DNA from: an uncultured Collinsella sp.
GTDB lineage: Bacteria > Actinomycetota > Coriobacteriia > Coriobacteriales > Coriobacteriaceae
NCBI GenBank assembly: GCA_900757595.1
Contig: CAAEOL010000043.1
Coordinates: forward strand, 1-52,465
DNA: 52,465 bases
Reading direction: 5' to 3'
The position numbers and the translations under genes were made by a program. The notes below the pieces were generated by a model that did no database searches, had not been told where the DNA came from, and was given only the letters and a program-made list of their open reading frames with translations. Within the stretch, counting starts at the first letter, position 1. Every line of letters begins with the position of its first letter. Below are positions 1 through 7,911 of the stretch, one piece after another.

Positions 1-71
1 GGCCGTCAGGGGGTCGAACCCTGGACCTTGGGATTAAGAGTCCCCTGCTCTACCAACTGAGCTAACGACCC
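1..71 (-). tRNA. tRNA-Lys (CTT anticodon), 3' end cut by window edge
   Basis: Read on the minus strand, the sequence folds as a standard tRNA. The acceptor begins GGGTCGT, the D arm carries the AGCTCAG...GGTAGAGC signature, the anticodon loop is CTCTTAA giving CTT, and the T arm has GGTTCGA. The body matches the usual bacterial tRNA-Lys layout. The last acceptor base, the discriminator and any encoded CCA lie to the left of the window. Confidence 0.93.
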
Positions 72-93
72 GATATCAACACGAAGCAAGAAG

Positions 94-171
94 TGGGGTG
101 GGTAAAGGGACTCGAACCCTCGACCTACGGGACCACAACCCGTCGCTCTAGCCAACTGAGCTACACCCACC
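94..171 (-). tRNA. tRNA-His (GTG anticodon) with encoded CCA
   Basis: The minus strand gives acceptor GTGGGTG paired with TACCCAC. The anticodon loop is TTGTGGT, giving GTG. An extra G precedes position 1 and the discriminator is C, which together form the G-1:C73 pair that identifies tRNA-His to histidyl-tRNA synthetase. The 3' CCA is encoded at 94-96. It lies 22 nt upstream of the tRNA-Lys gene in the same direction, so the two are probably co-transcribed. Confidence 0.95.
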
Positions 172-336
172 GTGTCCTGTGCGCTTCGCGCTCGACTATT
201 ATTGCAAGGAACGCCACGCGATGCAAGCCCCAATTTTCAAGAATTTTGAAAAGAGTTTTTCAAGCGCGTTTCGAGCAATTCCCACCGGTTTCATAGGAGT
301 AAACTTGCCCCACTGCAAATGCTCGAAAGGACAAGC

Positions 337-1518
337 ATGAAAGAACTCTCCAACCGTACGGCAACGTTTACCGATTCGGTCATCCGCCGCATGACGCGCA
401 TCTCCAATAAGTATGGCGCCGTCAACCTGTCGCAGGGCTTCCCCGACTTCGATCCCCCGGCGCAGCTGCTCAACAGCCTGAGCGCCATCGCCAGCGACCC
501 CAAGCCGCTCTATCACCAGTACTCCATCACCTGGGGCTCCCAGGCCATGCGTGAGGCGCTTGCCGCCAAGCAGGAGCACTTTATGGGCATGCCGATCAAC
601 CCCAACGAGAACATCGTGGTCACCTGCGGCTCCACCGAGGCCATGATGGCCGCCATGATGACGGTCACAAACCCCGGAGACAAGGTCGTCATTTTCTCGC
701 CGTTCTACGAGAACTACGGCGCCGACACGATCCTCTCGGGTGCCGAGCCCATCTACGTGCCGCTCAACCCGCCCACCTTTGACTTTGACCGTGAGGTCCT
801 GGAGGCGGCCTTCCGCGACAACGATCCCAAGGCAATCGTCCTATGCAACCCGTCCAACCCCTGCGGCAAGGTCTTTACGCGCGAGGAGCTCACTTTTATT
901 GCCGACCTGTGCAAGAAGTGCGACGCCTACTGCATCACCGACGAGGTGTACGAGCACATCGTCTACGCGCCCCACGAGCATGTGTACATGGCCACGCTGC
1001 CCGGCATGTTTGAGCGCACCATCAGCTGCAGCTCGCTGTCCAAGACCTACTCCATCACCGGCTGGCGCCTAGGCTACACCATCGCTCCCGCCGAAATCAC
1101 CGAGCGCATCAAAAAGGTCCACGACTTCCTCACCGTAGGCGCCGCCGCTCCCCTGCAAGAGGCCGTCGTCACCGCCCTCAACTTCGACGACAGTTATTAC
1201 CAGGAGGTCCTCGACCTCTACACCGCCAAGCGCGACCTATTCTGTCAGGGACTCGACAGCATCGGCCTCACGCACAACGTGCCGCAGGGCGCCTACTACG
1301 TGATGATGGACATCTCTGAGTTTTGCTATGACAGCGACCTCGACTTCTGCGAGGACCTGGCCTCAAAGGTGGGCGTGGGCGCCGTGCCCGGCTCGAGCTT
1401 CTTCCGCGAGCCCGTCAACCATCTGATTCGTTTCCACTTTGCCAAGCGAGACGAGACGCTTAACGCGGCGCTGGAGAACCTCAAGTCTCTGCGTGATAAA
1501 ATCGAGCCGCGCGGGTAA
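337..1518 (+). CDS. PLP-dependent class I/II aminotransferase
   Basis: A fold-type I aminotransferase of 393 residues. Such enzymes move an amino group between an amino acid and a 2-oxo acid in the cytoplasm using pyridoxal phosphate. Near the N-terminus it has NLSQGFPDF, typical of the methionine/kynurenine/aspartate aminotransferase branch. The NPSNPCG cofactor-site motif follows, then ITDEVYEH, then SLSKTYSITGWRLGY, whose lysine (about residue 236) should form the Schiff base. The ATG at 337 is preferred over the ATG at 319 because GAAAGGA lies just upstream of it. The exact substrate cannot be read from sequence. It appears monocistronic, with a strong terminator following. Confidence 0.9.
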   Translation: MKELSNRTATFTDSVIRRMTRISNKYGAVNLSQGFPDFDPPAQLLNSLSAIASDPKPLYHQYSITWGSQAMREALAAKQEHFMGMPINPNENIVVTCGSTEAMMAAMMTVTNPGDKVVIFSPFYENYGADTILSGAEPIYVPLNPPTFDFDREVLEAAFRDNDPKAIVLCNPSNPCGKVFTREELTFIADLCKKCDAYCITDEVYEHIVYAPHEHVYMATLPGMFERTISCSSLSKTYSITGWRLGYTIAPAEITERIKKVHDFLTVGAAAPLQEAVVTALNFDDSYYQEVLDLYTAKRDLFCQGLDSIGLTHNVPQGAYYVMMDISEFCYDSDLDFCEDLASKVGVGAVPGSSFFREPVNHLIRFHFAKRDETLNAALENLKSLRDKIEPRG

Positions 1519-1542
1519 GGACGGTCAGTAACTAAAGGCACT

Positions 1543-1584
1543 AAAGAAACCTCGTGAACCCGTTGGGCCACGAGGTTTCTTTTT
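1543..1584 (+). terminator. Intrinsic terminator after the aminotransferase gene
   Basis: A perfect 14-bp stem joins AAAGAAACCTCGTG (1543-1556) to CACGAGGTTTCTTT (1569-1582) and runs into T residues. It lies 25 nt after the aminotransferase stop codon. Confidence 0.85.
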
Positions 1585-1657
1585 ATAGCGACCTCATTTA
1601 TTTTTTAGAGCGCTATACTTTAGTCACGGAGCAACTCGTCATAGAGAGAGGAACACT

Positions 1658-2548
1658 ATGGCAGAGCAGCAGCTTATCGGAGCGCTCGAGGCCGGCGGCA
1701 CCAAGATGGTCTGCGCCACGGGCTATGCAGACGGTATGGTCCTGGAGTGCGAGCAGATCGCGACCACGACCCCGCAGGAGACCGTCGAGGCCGTCAACGC
1801 ATGGTTTGCAAACAAGGGCATCGCCGCACTGGGCATCGGACCTTTTGGCCCCACCGCAGTCACCCCCGCCTCGCCCCAGTACGGCAAGATCTTGGAGACC
1901 CCCAAGACGGCATGGCGCTACTTTGACCTGCTGGGCACCATTCAAAACGAGCTCGACATTCCCTGCGGCTACGACACCGACGTCAACGTCGCCTGCCTGG
2001 GCGAGGTCACCTTTGGTTGCGCCCAGGGCCTCACTGACGTGGCGTATCTGACCATCGGCACCGGCGTGGGCGCCGGCGTGCTTTCGGGCGGCCAGCTCGT
2101 GCACGGCATGATGCACCCCGAGGCCGGTCACATCCTGGTCACGCGCGACCCGCGCGACACCATTGGCGAGCACAGCGGCTGCCCCTTCCACGACAACTGC
2201 CTCGAGGGCCTCATCGCCGGCCCCGGCGTTAAAAAGCGCTGGGGTGGCAAGAGCGCCGGAGAGATGGCCGATGACCCGGAGGCCATGGACCTGCTCGCCG
2301 GCTATCTTGCGCAGGCGCTCATGACCTACATCCTGTGCTACGCACCGCAGAAGATCGTCATCGGTGGCGGCGTGGCCGACCACACCCCCATCGCGCCGCT
2401 CGCACGCAAGAAGTGCGCCGAGATGCTCAACGGCTACATCGTCACGCCCGAGATGGCCGACATCGATAGCTACATCGTCAACAACAGCCTCGAGGGCAAG
2501 CAGGGCATCATGGGCTGCCTGGCCCTAGGCGCACAGGCGCTTCAGTAA
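1658..2548 (+). CDS. ROK-family sugar kinase (fructokinase-like)
   Basis: A 296-residue ROK protein, predicted to phosphorylate a hexose such as fructose with ATP in the cytoplasm. The N-terminus LIGALEAGGTKMVCATG is the phosphate-binding loop of the Bacillus-type fructokinase branch. The middle has TIGTGVGAGV and then GHILVTRD, followed by the zinc-site pattern CPFHDNCLEG (about residues 185-195). The ATG at 1658 follows a GAGAGAGGA ribosome site. The gene stands alone between two terminators, so no pathway can be inferred from its neighbours. Sugar specificity is not certain, since glucokinase and mannokinase relatives share these motifs. Confidence 0.88.
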   Translation: MAEQQLIGALEAGGTKMVCATGYADGMVLECEQIATTTPQETVEAVNAWFANKGIAALGIGPFGPTAVTPASPQYGKILETPKTAWRYFDLLGTIQNELDIPCGYDTDVNVACLGEVTFGCAQGLTDVAYLTIGTGVGAGVLSGGQLVHGMMHPEAGHILVTRDPRDTIGEHSGCPFHDNCLEGLIAGPGVKKRWGGKSAGEMADDPEAMDLLAGYLAQALMTYILCYAPQKIVIGGGVADHTPIAPLARKKCAEMLNGYIVTPEMADIDSYIVNNSLEGKQGIMGCLALGAQALQ

Positions 2549-2630
2549 CAGACGCACCCACAGGGCGTGGCGCACCCGGCAAATCCGACCTATGGAACGA
2601 CGCCGCCACACCTCATATAAGCCCTCCAAT

Positions 2631-2678
2631 AAAAAAGGCCGCCTAGGACCAAACAATGCGTCCTTAGGCGGCCTTTTT
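2631..2678. terminator. Bidirectional terminator between converging ROK and VanZ genes
   Basis: An 18-bp stem pairs AAAAAGGCCGCCTAGGAC with GTCCTTAGGCGGCCTTTTT (one mismatch/wobble) around a short loop. It has an A-run on one side and a T-run on the other, so it should act in both directions. The last codons of the VanZ-like gene lie inside its left-facing arm. Confidence 0.85.
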
Positions 2679-3113
2679 GGCGCACATCAGCGACCGTAAG
2701 AGATATCGGAGCACAACGCCCGTTGCCGCTCCACAGCAGTCGATCATCACATCAGTGATCATGCCGGCGCGTCCCGGCACAAAGAGCTGAATCGTCTCGT
2801 CGATCGAGGGAATCAGCAGCAGGAACACTGCCGTGGGCAGCAGCACGTCAAAGGTGCGTCGGCCCTCAAAATCAAAGGCGTGCGTTGCCAGGATGCCGAG
2901 CACCAAATACTCGGTAAAATGCGCGCACTTACGAACAACAAAGTTGGTCACCCATTCATATGGAAGTCCCACGCCGTGCAGAAAACCGCGGATAGCTTCC
3001 ATGACCGTTAGGCTCAGTGAGCCCGACCCCGAGCCGGGAACCAGCGAATTGCCCCAGATCAAGAGCGCCATCAGGCAGGTTACGACCGCCCATTTTCGAT
3101 TGATCTTAACCAT
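2664..3113 (-). CDS. VanZ-like family membrane protein
   Basis: A 149-residue multi-pass membrane protein. The VanZ signature RKCAHFTEYLVLG is clear near the middle, with hydrophobic segments at the N-terminus (WAVVTCLMALLIWG), after that motif, and near FDVLLPTAVFLLLI. VanZ-type proteins are linked in some bacteria to teicoplanin tolerance, but most chromosomal members have no proven role. The ATG at 3113 is chosen because GGAGG lies 12 nt upstream. A GTG at 3134 would overlap the preceding gene. It is probably translationally linked to the larger membrane protein upstream, whose stop is 7 nt away. Confidence 0.85.
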   Translation of the reverse strand: MVKINRKWAVVTCLMALLIWGNSLVPGSGSGSLSLTVMEAIRGFLHGVGLPYEWVTNFVVRKCAHFTEYLVLGILATHAFDFEGRRTFDVLLPTAVFLLLIPSIDETIQLFVPGRAGMITDVMIDCCGAATGVVLRYLLRSLMCAKKAA

Positions 3114-3120
3114 GCAGAAG

Positions 3121-4521
3121 TTATGCCTCCGCACGGAGCGGCGCGAAGCTGGCGGTACCGCCCTCGATAACGCTCAGATAAGCACGGCCCGTACGCTTGG
3201 CGGTAGAGGACTGAAGACGCTCGATCTCTTCCTCGAGGATCTGATTGACGCGCTCGTGACGACGATTTTCCATAATGCCGGCGGCAATAGCCTCGGCCCG
3301 CTCGATGCTCTCACGCGAGATACGGGCAGTATCCTCGGGGAACACAGCGCTGTGACGGCCGACATAGGCGGGGGCAGCAGGCTGAGGGGCAGCGACGGGA
3401 GCGGGGGCTGAAACAGGAGCAGGCTCGTCAATCTCATCCAGAATCGCGGTGGCGGCGGCCCACATACCCTCGTGGCCCGAGTAATCGGCCATGGGGACAT
3501 CAACCTCGAGCGAGGCGTCCGGAAGGTCGCCGGTGTCGATGCGATCTTGGGCATCAATCGATGCGGTGATGGCTGCAGGCTCATCGAGGTCATCGAGATC
3601 GATGCCCGCGGCACCGGAGATGATAGGCATGCTGGCGAGGTTTGCATTGTACGGCGCAGCCTCAGCCGCCTGCTGCTGGGCAGGAGCGCCCCAAAGCGAG
3701 CTTTCGGCGGCACGGCGGGCGGCAACAGCCTCCTCGTCCGCGGTCATGGCTTCATCAACGTACGAATTATCGGCAGAAGCGTTCGCGTCCGCCGAGGTAG
3801 CGCTGTAGGCGTTATTGACCGCCGCATTGGCAACGAGTGCCACGAAAGCCGCCGTGCTGCCCGCAGGGGCGGCCTGGGAGCCCGACACGGCGCGTGCCGC
3901 GGCGGCGATATCATCGCGATTGAAGGAGCCGGTCTGCCCGCCGTTGGTGAGCTCGTCGATGGCGACTTGATAGACGTCGCGCGAGCGTGCAGGGTCGCAG
4001 CTCACCGGCGAATCGTCGTCGAGCATGCTGTCGATCATGGACCAAGCCTCGGCCTCGTCCATAGCATCTGCGGCTCGAGCGATGGTAGGGACACCATCAT
4101 CGACATGACGGCGCTGGAACGCACCAGTCAGGCCGGAAAGGAGTGCCGAGGTAGACTGCTCCGACTGAGCCTGAGAAGCAGAAGCCGCAGCGTACGGAAT
4201 CGCATCCTGCTGCTGAGCTGGAATCGAGGCGGTCTTGAACTCGCTTTGATGCTGATTGAGATTGGCGGCACCGCCCATGGCATCGGGCTGGAACAGACGC
4301 TCTTCACGCTGCGCACGATACTCGGAGATACCCAGCGAGGCGGCATAGATACCCACGCCCGCCACCGCGCCCACGGCGAAGGGAACTGCACCCGCCACGA
4401 CCGTCTCGTTCACCGACGAAAACGGCAGCGTCGCGGCATACATAACCACGGGAGCGGCAAGGCCGATCCCGCACGAAAGTCCGGCAAGGACTGCTCGTTG
4501 TGTTGCATCAGAAGAAGCCAT
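3121..4521 (-). CDS. Membrane-anchored low-complexity protein of unknown function
   Basis: A 466-residue protein that I do not recognise. Two hydrophobic segments near the N-terminus (about residues 9-31 and 38-62) would anchor it in the membrane. The remainder is Ala/Asp/Glu/Ser-rich and probably disordered. It ends in a basic, helical stretch (RRHERVNQILEEEIERLQ) and a short tail. The ATG at 4521 has GGGGAG 6 nt upstream and is preferred over the upstream in-frame start at 4548. It lies immediately upstream of the VanZ-like gene in the same orientation. A cell-envelope scaffold would fit, but nothing in the sequence proves it. Confidence 0.7.
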   Translation of the reverse strand: MASSDATQRAVLAGLSCGIGLAAPVVMYAATLPFSSVNETVVAGAVPFAVGAVAGVGIYAASLGISEYRAQREERLFQPDAMGGAANLNQHQSEFKTASIPAQQQDAIPYAAASASQAQSEQSTSALLSGLTGAFQRRHVDDGVPTIARAADAMDEAEAWSMIDSMLDDDSPVSCDPARSRDVYQVAIDELTNGGQTGSFNRDDIAAAARAVSGSQAAPAGSTAAFVALVANAAVNNAYSATSADANASADNSYVDEAMTADEEAVAARRAAESSLWGAPAQQQAAEAAPYNANLASMPIISGAAGIDLDDLDEPAAITASIDAQDRIDTGDLPDASLEVDVPMADYSGHEGMWAAATAILDEIDEPAPVSAPAPVAAPQPAAPAYVGRHSAVFPEDTARISRESIERAEAIAAGIMENRRHERVNQILEEEIERLQSSTAKRTGRAYLSVIEGGTASFAPLRAEA

Positions 4522-4765
4522 GAGCTCTCCCCATCTTCCAGCACCCAAATCGCATCATTCAGTTGGCTGCGCGAGAGAAGATGAAGCGGGGCTATGCCCC
4601 AAAGCAACGGTATATGGTTCGTTTCATCTGCGTTTTCCGTCGCGAAGCTTAAAAGTTATTATGCGAAACCGTCCTGTCGATTGCAAGTGACGATGTCGGA
4701 TTGAAACGGGAAACCTGCTGCTCGTCGGTCTTACGGTCAAAAATAAGCGCGGAGCGGCGCTATAG

Positions 4766-4797
4766 AAAAGGGCCGAGGCTCAAAGCCCCGACCCTTT
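4766..4797 (-). terminator. Intrinsic terminator of rho
   Basis: On the minus strand AAAGGGTCGGGGCTTT pairs with the downstream GAGCCTCGGCCCTTTT and ends in T residues. It lies 38 nt past the rho stop codon. Confidence 0.8.
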
Positions 4798-4834
4798 ATC
4801 GCATTGATGACTATCGCTGCGCGTGGATGACAAC

Positions 4835-7381
4835 CTAGAACGTCTGCTCGTAGTCGCTGTGTTTTTTGGCCGAACGCACCAGGAACTCCTGGTTGGTGTT
4901 GGTGCCCTTAAGACCCTTGATAAACGATGCGGCTGCGCGCTCGGTGTTGTTCATGCCGGCAAGAATGCGACGCAGACCAAAGACAAACGGACGCATCTGC
5001 TCGTCGACCAACAGGTCCTCGTTACGCGTACCGGAGGCAACGGGGTCGATAGCCGGGAAGATGCGGCGGTCGGCCAGGTCGCGGTCGAGCTTAAGCTCCA
5101 TGTTGCCGGTGCCCTTGAACTCCTCAAAGATGACTTCGTCCATCTTGGAACCGGTGTCGATGAGGGCAGAGGCCAGGATGGTAAGCGAGCCACCGTTCTC
5201 GATATTGCGGGCTGCACCCAGGAAGCGCTTGGGCGGATATAGGGCCGCCGAATCGACGCCGCCCGAAAGGATGCGGCCCGAGGCGGGCGCCGCCAAGTTG
5301 TAGGCGCGGGCGAGGCGCGTGATGGAGTCGAGCACCACCACGACGTCGCCACCCAGCTCTACGATGCGCTTGGCGCGCTCGATGACGAGCTCTGCCACGC
5401 GGGTGTGGTTGTCGGCAGGCATATCGAAGGTCGACGCCACAACCTCGCCCTTGATGGAACGCTGCATATCGGTGACCTCTTCGGGGCGCTCGTCGACGAG
5501 CAGGCAGATGAGGTGCACCTCGGGGTTGTTAATCGAGATAGACTGGCAGATCTTCTTGAGGATCGTGGTCTTGCCGGCCTTGGGCGGGGACACGATCAGG
5601 CCGCGCTGGCCCTTGCCGATCGGTGACACGATGTCGATGGCGCGGCCGGTAATAGAGTCCTTGCCGTGCTCCATGCGCAGCGGCTCGTTGGGATAGACCG
5701 GGGTGAGGTCGCCGAACTTGGGACGGTTGCGAATCTGCTCGGGGTCCAGACCGTTGACGGTCGTGATTTTGGCGAGGCCGGCGCGCTTGTCGCCGCCGCG
5801 CGAAGGACGCAGCGAGCCCTCGATGACGTCGCCCGTGCGCAGGCGCGCGGAGCGGATGAGGTAGGCGGGCACGAAGGCGTCGTCGTTGGACTTCATGTAG
5901 CCATGGGCGTGGATGATGCCGGAGCTGTCCGGGCGAATCTGCAGAATGCCCTTGATGTCGCGGAAGCCCTCGGCCTTCGCAGCGGTGACGTAGATTTCCT
6001 CGACGAGCTCGGCCTTCTTCTTGCCGGTCGTCTCGATCTCGAACTCCTTAGCCTTCTCGCGCAGCTCAGCGACCTTCATGGCCGCGAGTTCCTCGCGCGA
6101 AAGCGTGGGCTCGGTGGGAGCGGCATTACGCTCCTTGTTGCGCTGTTTGCGATCGCGCTGGCGGTTGCGACGGTCGTTGTTGCGGTCGTCCTTACGCTCG
6201 TTGCGCTCGTCGTTGCGCTTGTGCTGGCGACGGTTGGGACGAGTGCCGTCTTCGCCCTCAGCGGGGGCGGCACCATCGGTTGCGGCGGTGCCAACATTGG
6301 CCGCGGCGGCGTCATTGGCCTCGGCGCCAGAATCAACCTGCGCTTCGACATCCTGCTGCTCGGACGCCTTGGCCTTAACGGACTTCTTACGACCGCGCTT
6401 GGGCTTCTCGGACGCAGGCTGTTCGACGTCCTGGGCCTTGGCGACATCAGTCGACGCATCGGCGGTCGTCTCGGCAGAATCCTCGGACGCACCCTTCTTG
6501 GCAGCCTTGGCCTTGGACGTGCGCTTAGCAGCAGTACGACGGCTGCGACCGGGACGGACGTCGGCGGGCTCGGCATCGGCGGGAGCGGCCTCGGAAGTCG
6601 TAGCATCCTGGACGGGTGCATCGGCAGCGGTTGCAGACTCGGCGGTCGCCGCAGCATCCCGAGCGGCGGCGGCTGCTGCTGCGGCCTTCTCTGCCTCGAC
6701 AAAGGCCTTGGGCTTGCGACCGCGACGGTGCGGGCGCAAAGCCGGATCGACAACGGGAACTTCGTTGGCCTCGACAGGCGCAGCGGGCTCAACAGGCAAT
6801 GTGCCCTCCCCTGCCGCGGAACGGGCCGAAGCCTCAGTGAGCTCGGGGGCTACCTGTTCCGCAACTTGCTCGGCCTTAGCAGCCGTGCGGCGGCGTGTGC
6901 GCGGTGCCGGCTTCTCGGTCGGCAGGTCGGCGGCAGGGGTCTCGATGGCGGCAGGCGTCTCGGGCACAGACGGAGCTGCAAGCTCGGTCAGAGCCGCGGC
7001 CTCGCGCTCGGCAGCACGACGGCGGGCGCGCACCACCTGAGCCTCGCTAATCTGCGCCAACGCACGTGCCTGCGCGACCTCATCGGAAATCGGCGCCGAG
7101 GAGTCAGCTGCAACGGTGCGCTTGGCGCGCGTCGTGCGCGTGGTACGGCGCTTGGGCTTGGTGACCTCCTCGCCGTCAGCGGCAGGCTTGGCCGTGCGGC
7201 GCGCGAGCTTGGGCTTTGCCGGAGCAGCCTCCTCACCAGTTGCAGGCGCAGGCGTCGAAGCAGCCTTAGGCGTCTCGGGAGCCGAGGCTTGCGCGGGCGC
7301 CGCGACCTGGTCCGACGCAACCGGTGCAGCGGGAGCGGCTTGCGTCGTCGTTATTTCGTTTTCTTGCTGTTGATCAGACAC
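4835..7381 (-). CDS. rho: Transcription termination factor Rho
   Basis: Rho is the hexameric RNA helicase that ends transcription of untranslated RNA. The C-terminal 420 residues are canonical. They hold the Rho N-terminal helical domain (LSREELAAMKVAELREKAK), the RNA-binding cold-shock fold (GILQIRPDSSGIIHAHGY), the Walker A motif SPPKAGKTTILKKI, and the Walker B/Q-loop region VVVVLDSITRLARAYN. Ahead of this lie about 425 residues rich in Ala, Lys, Arg and Glu, with no globular domain visible. Extended N-termini are usual in actinobacterial Rho, but this one doubles the protein to 848 residues. The start codon is GTG, with only a weak purine-rich ribosome site. A terminator follows. Confidence 0.97.
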   Translation of the reverse strand: MSDQQQENEITTTQAAPAAPVASDQVAAPAQASAPETPKAASTPAPATGEEAAPAKPKLARRTAKPAADGEEVTKPKRRTTRTTRAKRTVAADSSAPISDEVAQARALAQISEAQVVRARRRAAEREAAALTELAAPSVPETPAAIETPAADLPTEKPAPRTRRRTAAKAEQVAEQVAPELTEASARSAAGEGTLPVEPAAPVEANEVPVVDPALRPHRRGRKPKAFVEAEKAAAAAAAARDAAATAESATAADAPVQDATTSEAAPADAEPADVRPGRSRRTAAKRTSKAKAAKKGASEDSAETTADASTDVAKAQDVEQPASEKPKRGRKKSVKAKASEQQDVEAQVDSGAEANDAAAANVGTAATDGAAPAEGEDGTRPNRRQHKRNDERNERKDDRNNDRRNRQRDRKQRNKERNAAPTEPTLSREELAAMKVAELREKAKEFEIETTGKKKAELVEEIYVTAAKAEGFRDIKGILQIRPDSSGIIHAHGYMKSNDDAFVPAYLIRSARLRTGDVIEGSLRPSRGGDKRAGLAKITTVNGLDPEQIRNRPKFGDLTPVYPNEPLRMEHGKDSITGRAIDIVSPIGKGQRGLIVSPPKAGKTTILKKICQSISINNPEVHLICLLVDERPEEVTDMQRSIKGEVVASTFDMPADNHTRVAELVIERAKRIVELGGDVVVVLDSITRLARAYNLAAPASGRILSGGVDSAALYPPKRFLGAARNIENGGSLTILASALIDTGSKMDEVIFEEFKGTGNMELKLDRDLADRRIFPAIDPVASGTRNEDLLVDEQMRPFVFGLRRILAGMNNTERAAASFIKGLKGTNTNQEFLVRSAKKHSDYEQTF

Positions 7382-7636
7382 AGTGTTTGCTCAACTTTCT
7401 TTTCAAGCCCTGTGATCACATGCTCCCTGCATAAACCTTCAGGGCGGCTAAACAGTCTAGTTCCGTTCAAAACGACGGACATCATTGATCTGTATCGAGA
7501 TGATTGCGTCAACTACGCAGCATTAGTGTAACACAACCGCCGCCACCTGCAACTTAGTCATTGGGGGCGTTCTTAAACGACTAGTCAAAAGGGACACTCT
7601 TTGGTCTACCACCCACAAATCAGACTGCCTCCGCCA
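7382..7636. other. rho leader and dispersed repeat
   Basis: This is untranslated DNA upstream of rho. It probably holds the rho promoter, with TACACT on the minus strand at about 7526-7531 as a candidate -10. Positions 7554-7600 carry a dispersed repeat (TTAGTCATTGG...CGTTCTTAAAC...GGGACACTC), which recurs in related form at 26994-27041. I see no gene here. Confidence 0.5.
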
Positions 7637-7787
7637 AAACTATGGCGGTTTACTACGACGAATCGATCAACCGCGACCACTCCGAAACATGTTGAACTAA
7701 AAACCGCAGGTAGATGCCTTGCGCTTTTTTGCGAAAAGCCGGCGTGGTTGGAAATTCCCAATTCATCGTAGTAAACCGGCATAGTTT
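7637..7787. repeat. 151-bp palindromic intergenic element
   Basis: Two 27-nt outer arms (7637-7663 and 7761-7787) form an imperfect inverted repeat built on AAACTATG-GCGGTTTACTA and its complement. The interior holds CCGCAGGTAG at 7704-7713. The same ten bases occur at 14255 and 33499, and a close relative (GACCTGCGG) sits at the centre of the repeats at 30525 and 34536. It lies between rho and the argS terminator and encodes nothing I can see. Confidence 0.65.
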
Positions 7788-7831
7788 CGTATTTCCAGCA
7801 GTTCCAAATTCGTCAATACGTCGGCATTTGC

Positions 7832-7866
7832 GAAAAAAGCCCGACCTCCGTGGGAGATCGGGCTTA
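7832..7866 (-). terminator. Intrinsic terminator of argS
   Basis: On the minus strand AAGCCCGATCTCCCA pairs with the downstream GAGGTCGGGCTTTTTT, about 46 nt after the argS stop codon. Confidence 0.85.
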
Positions 7867-7911
7867 TAGGGCTCAGTTAAACCAAACCTACACGGTCAAA
7901 TGACCCGCAGG

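Noticed and set aside
1..171. tRNA genes as an attachment site for an integrated element
   Set aside because: There is no integrase gene and no partial tRNA copy further inside the window.
5666..7531. 621-codon open frame antisense to rho
   Set aside because: It mirrors the low-complexity Rho extension in a high-GC genome, where antisense frames stay open. It lacks a ribosome site, and its product is a Leu/Gly/Arg artefact.
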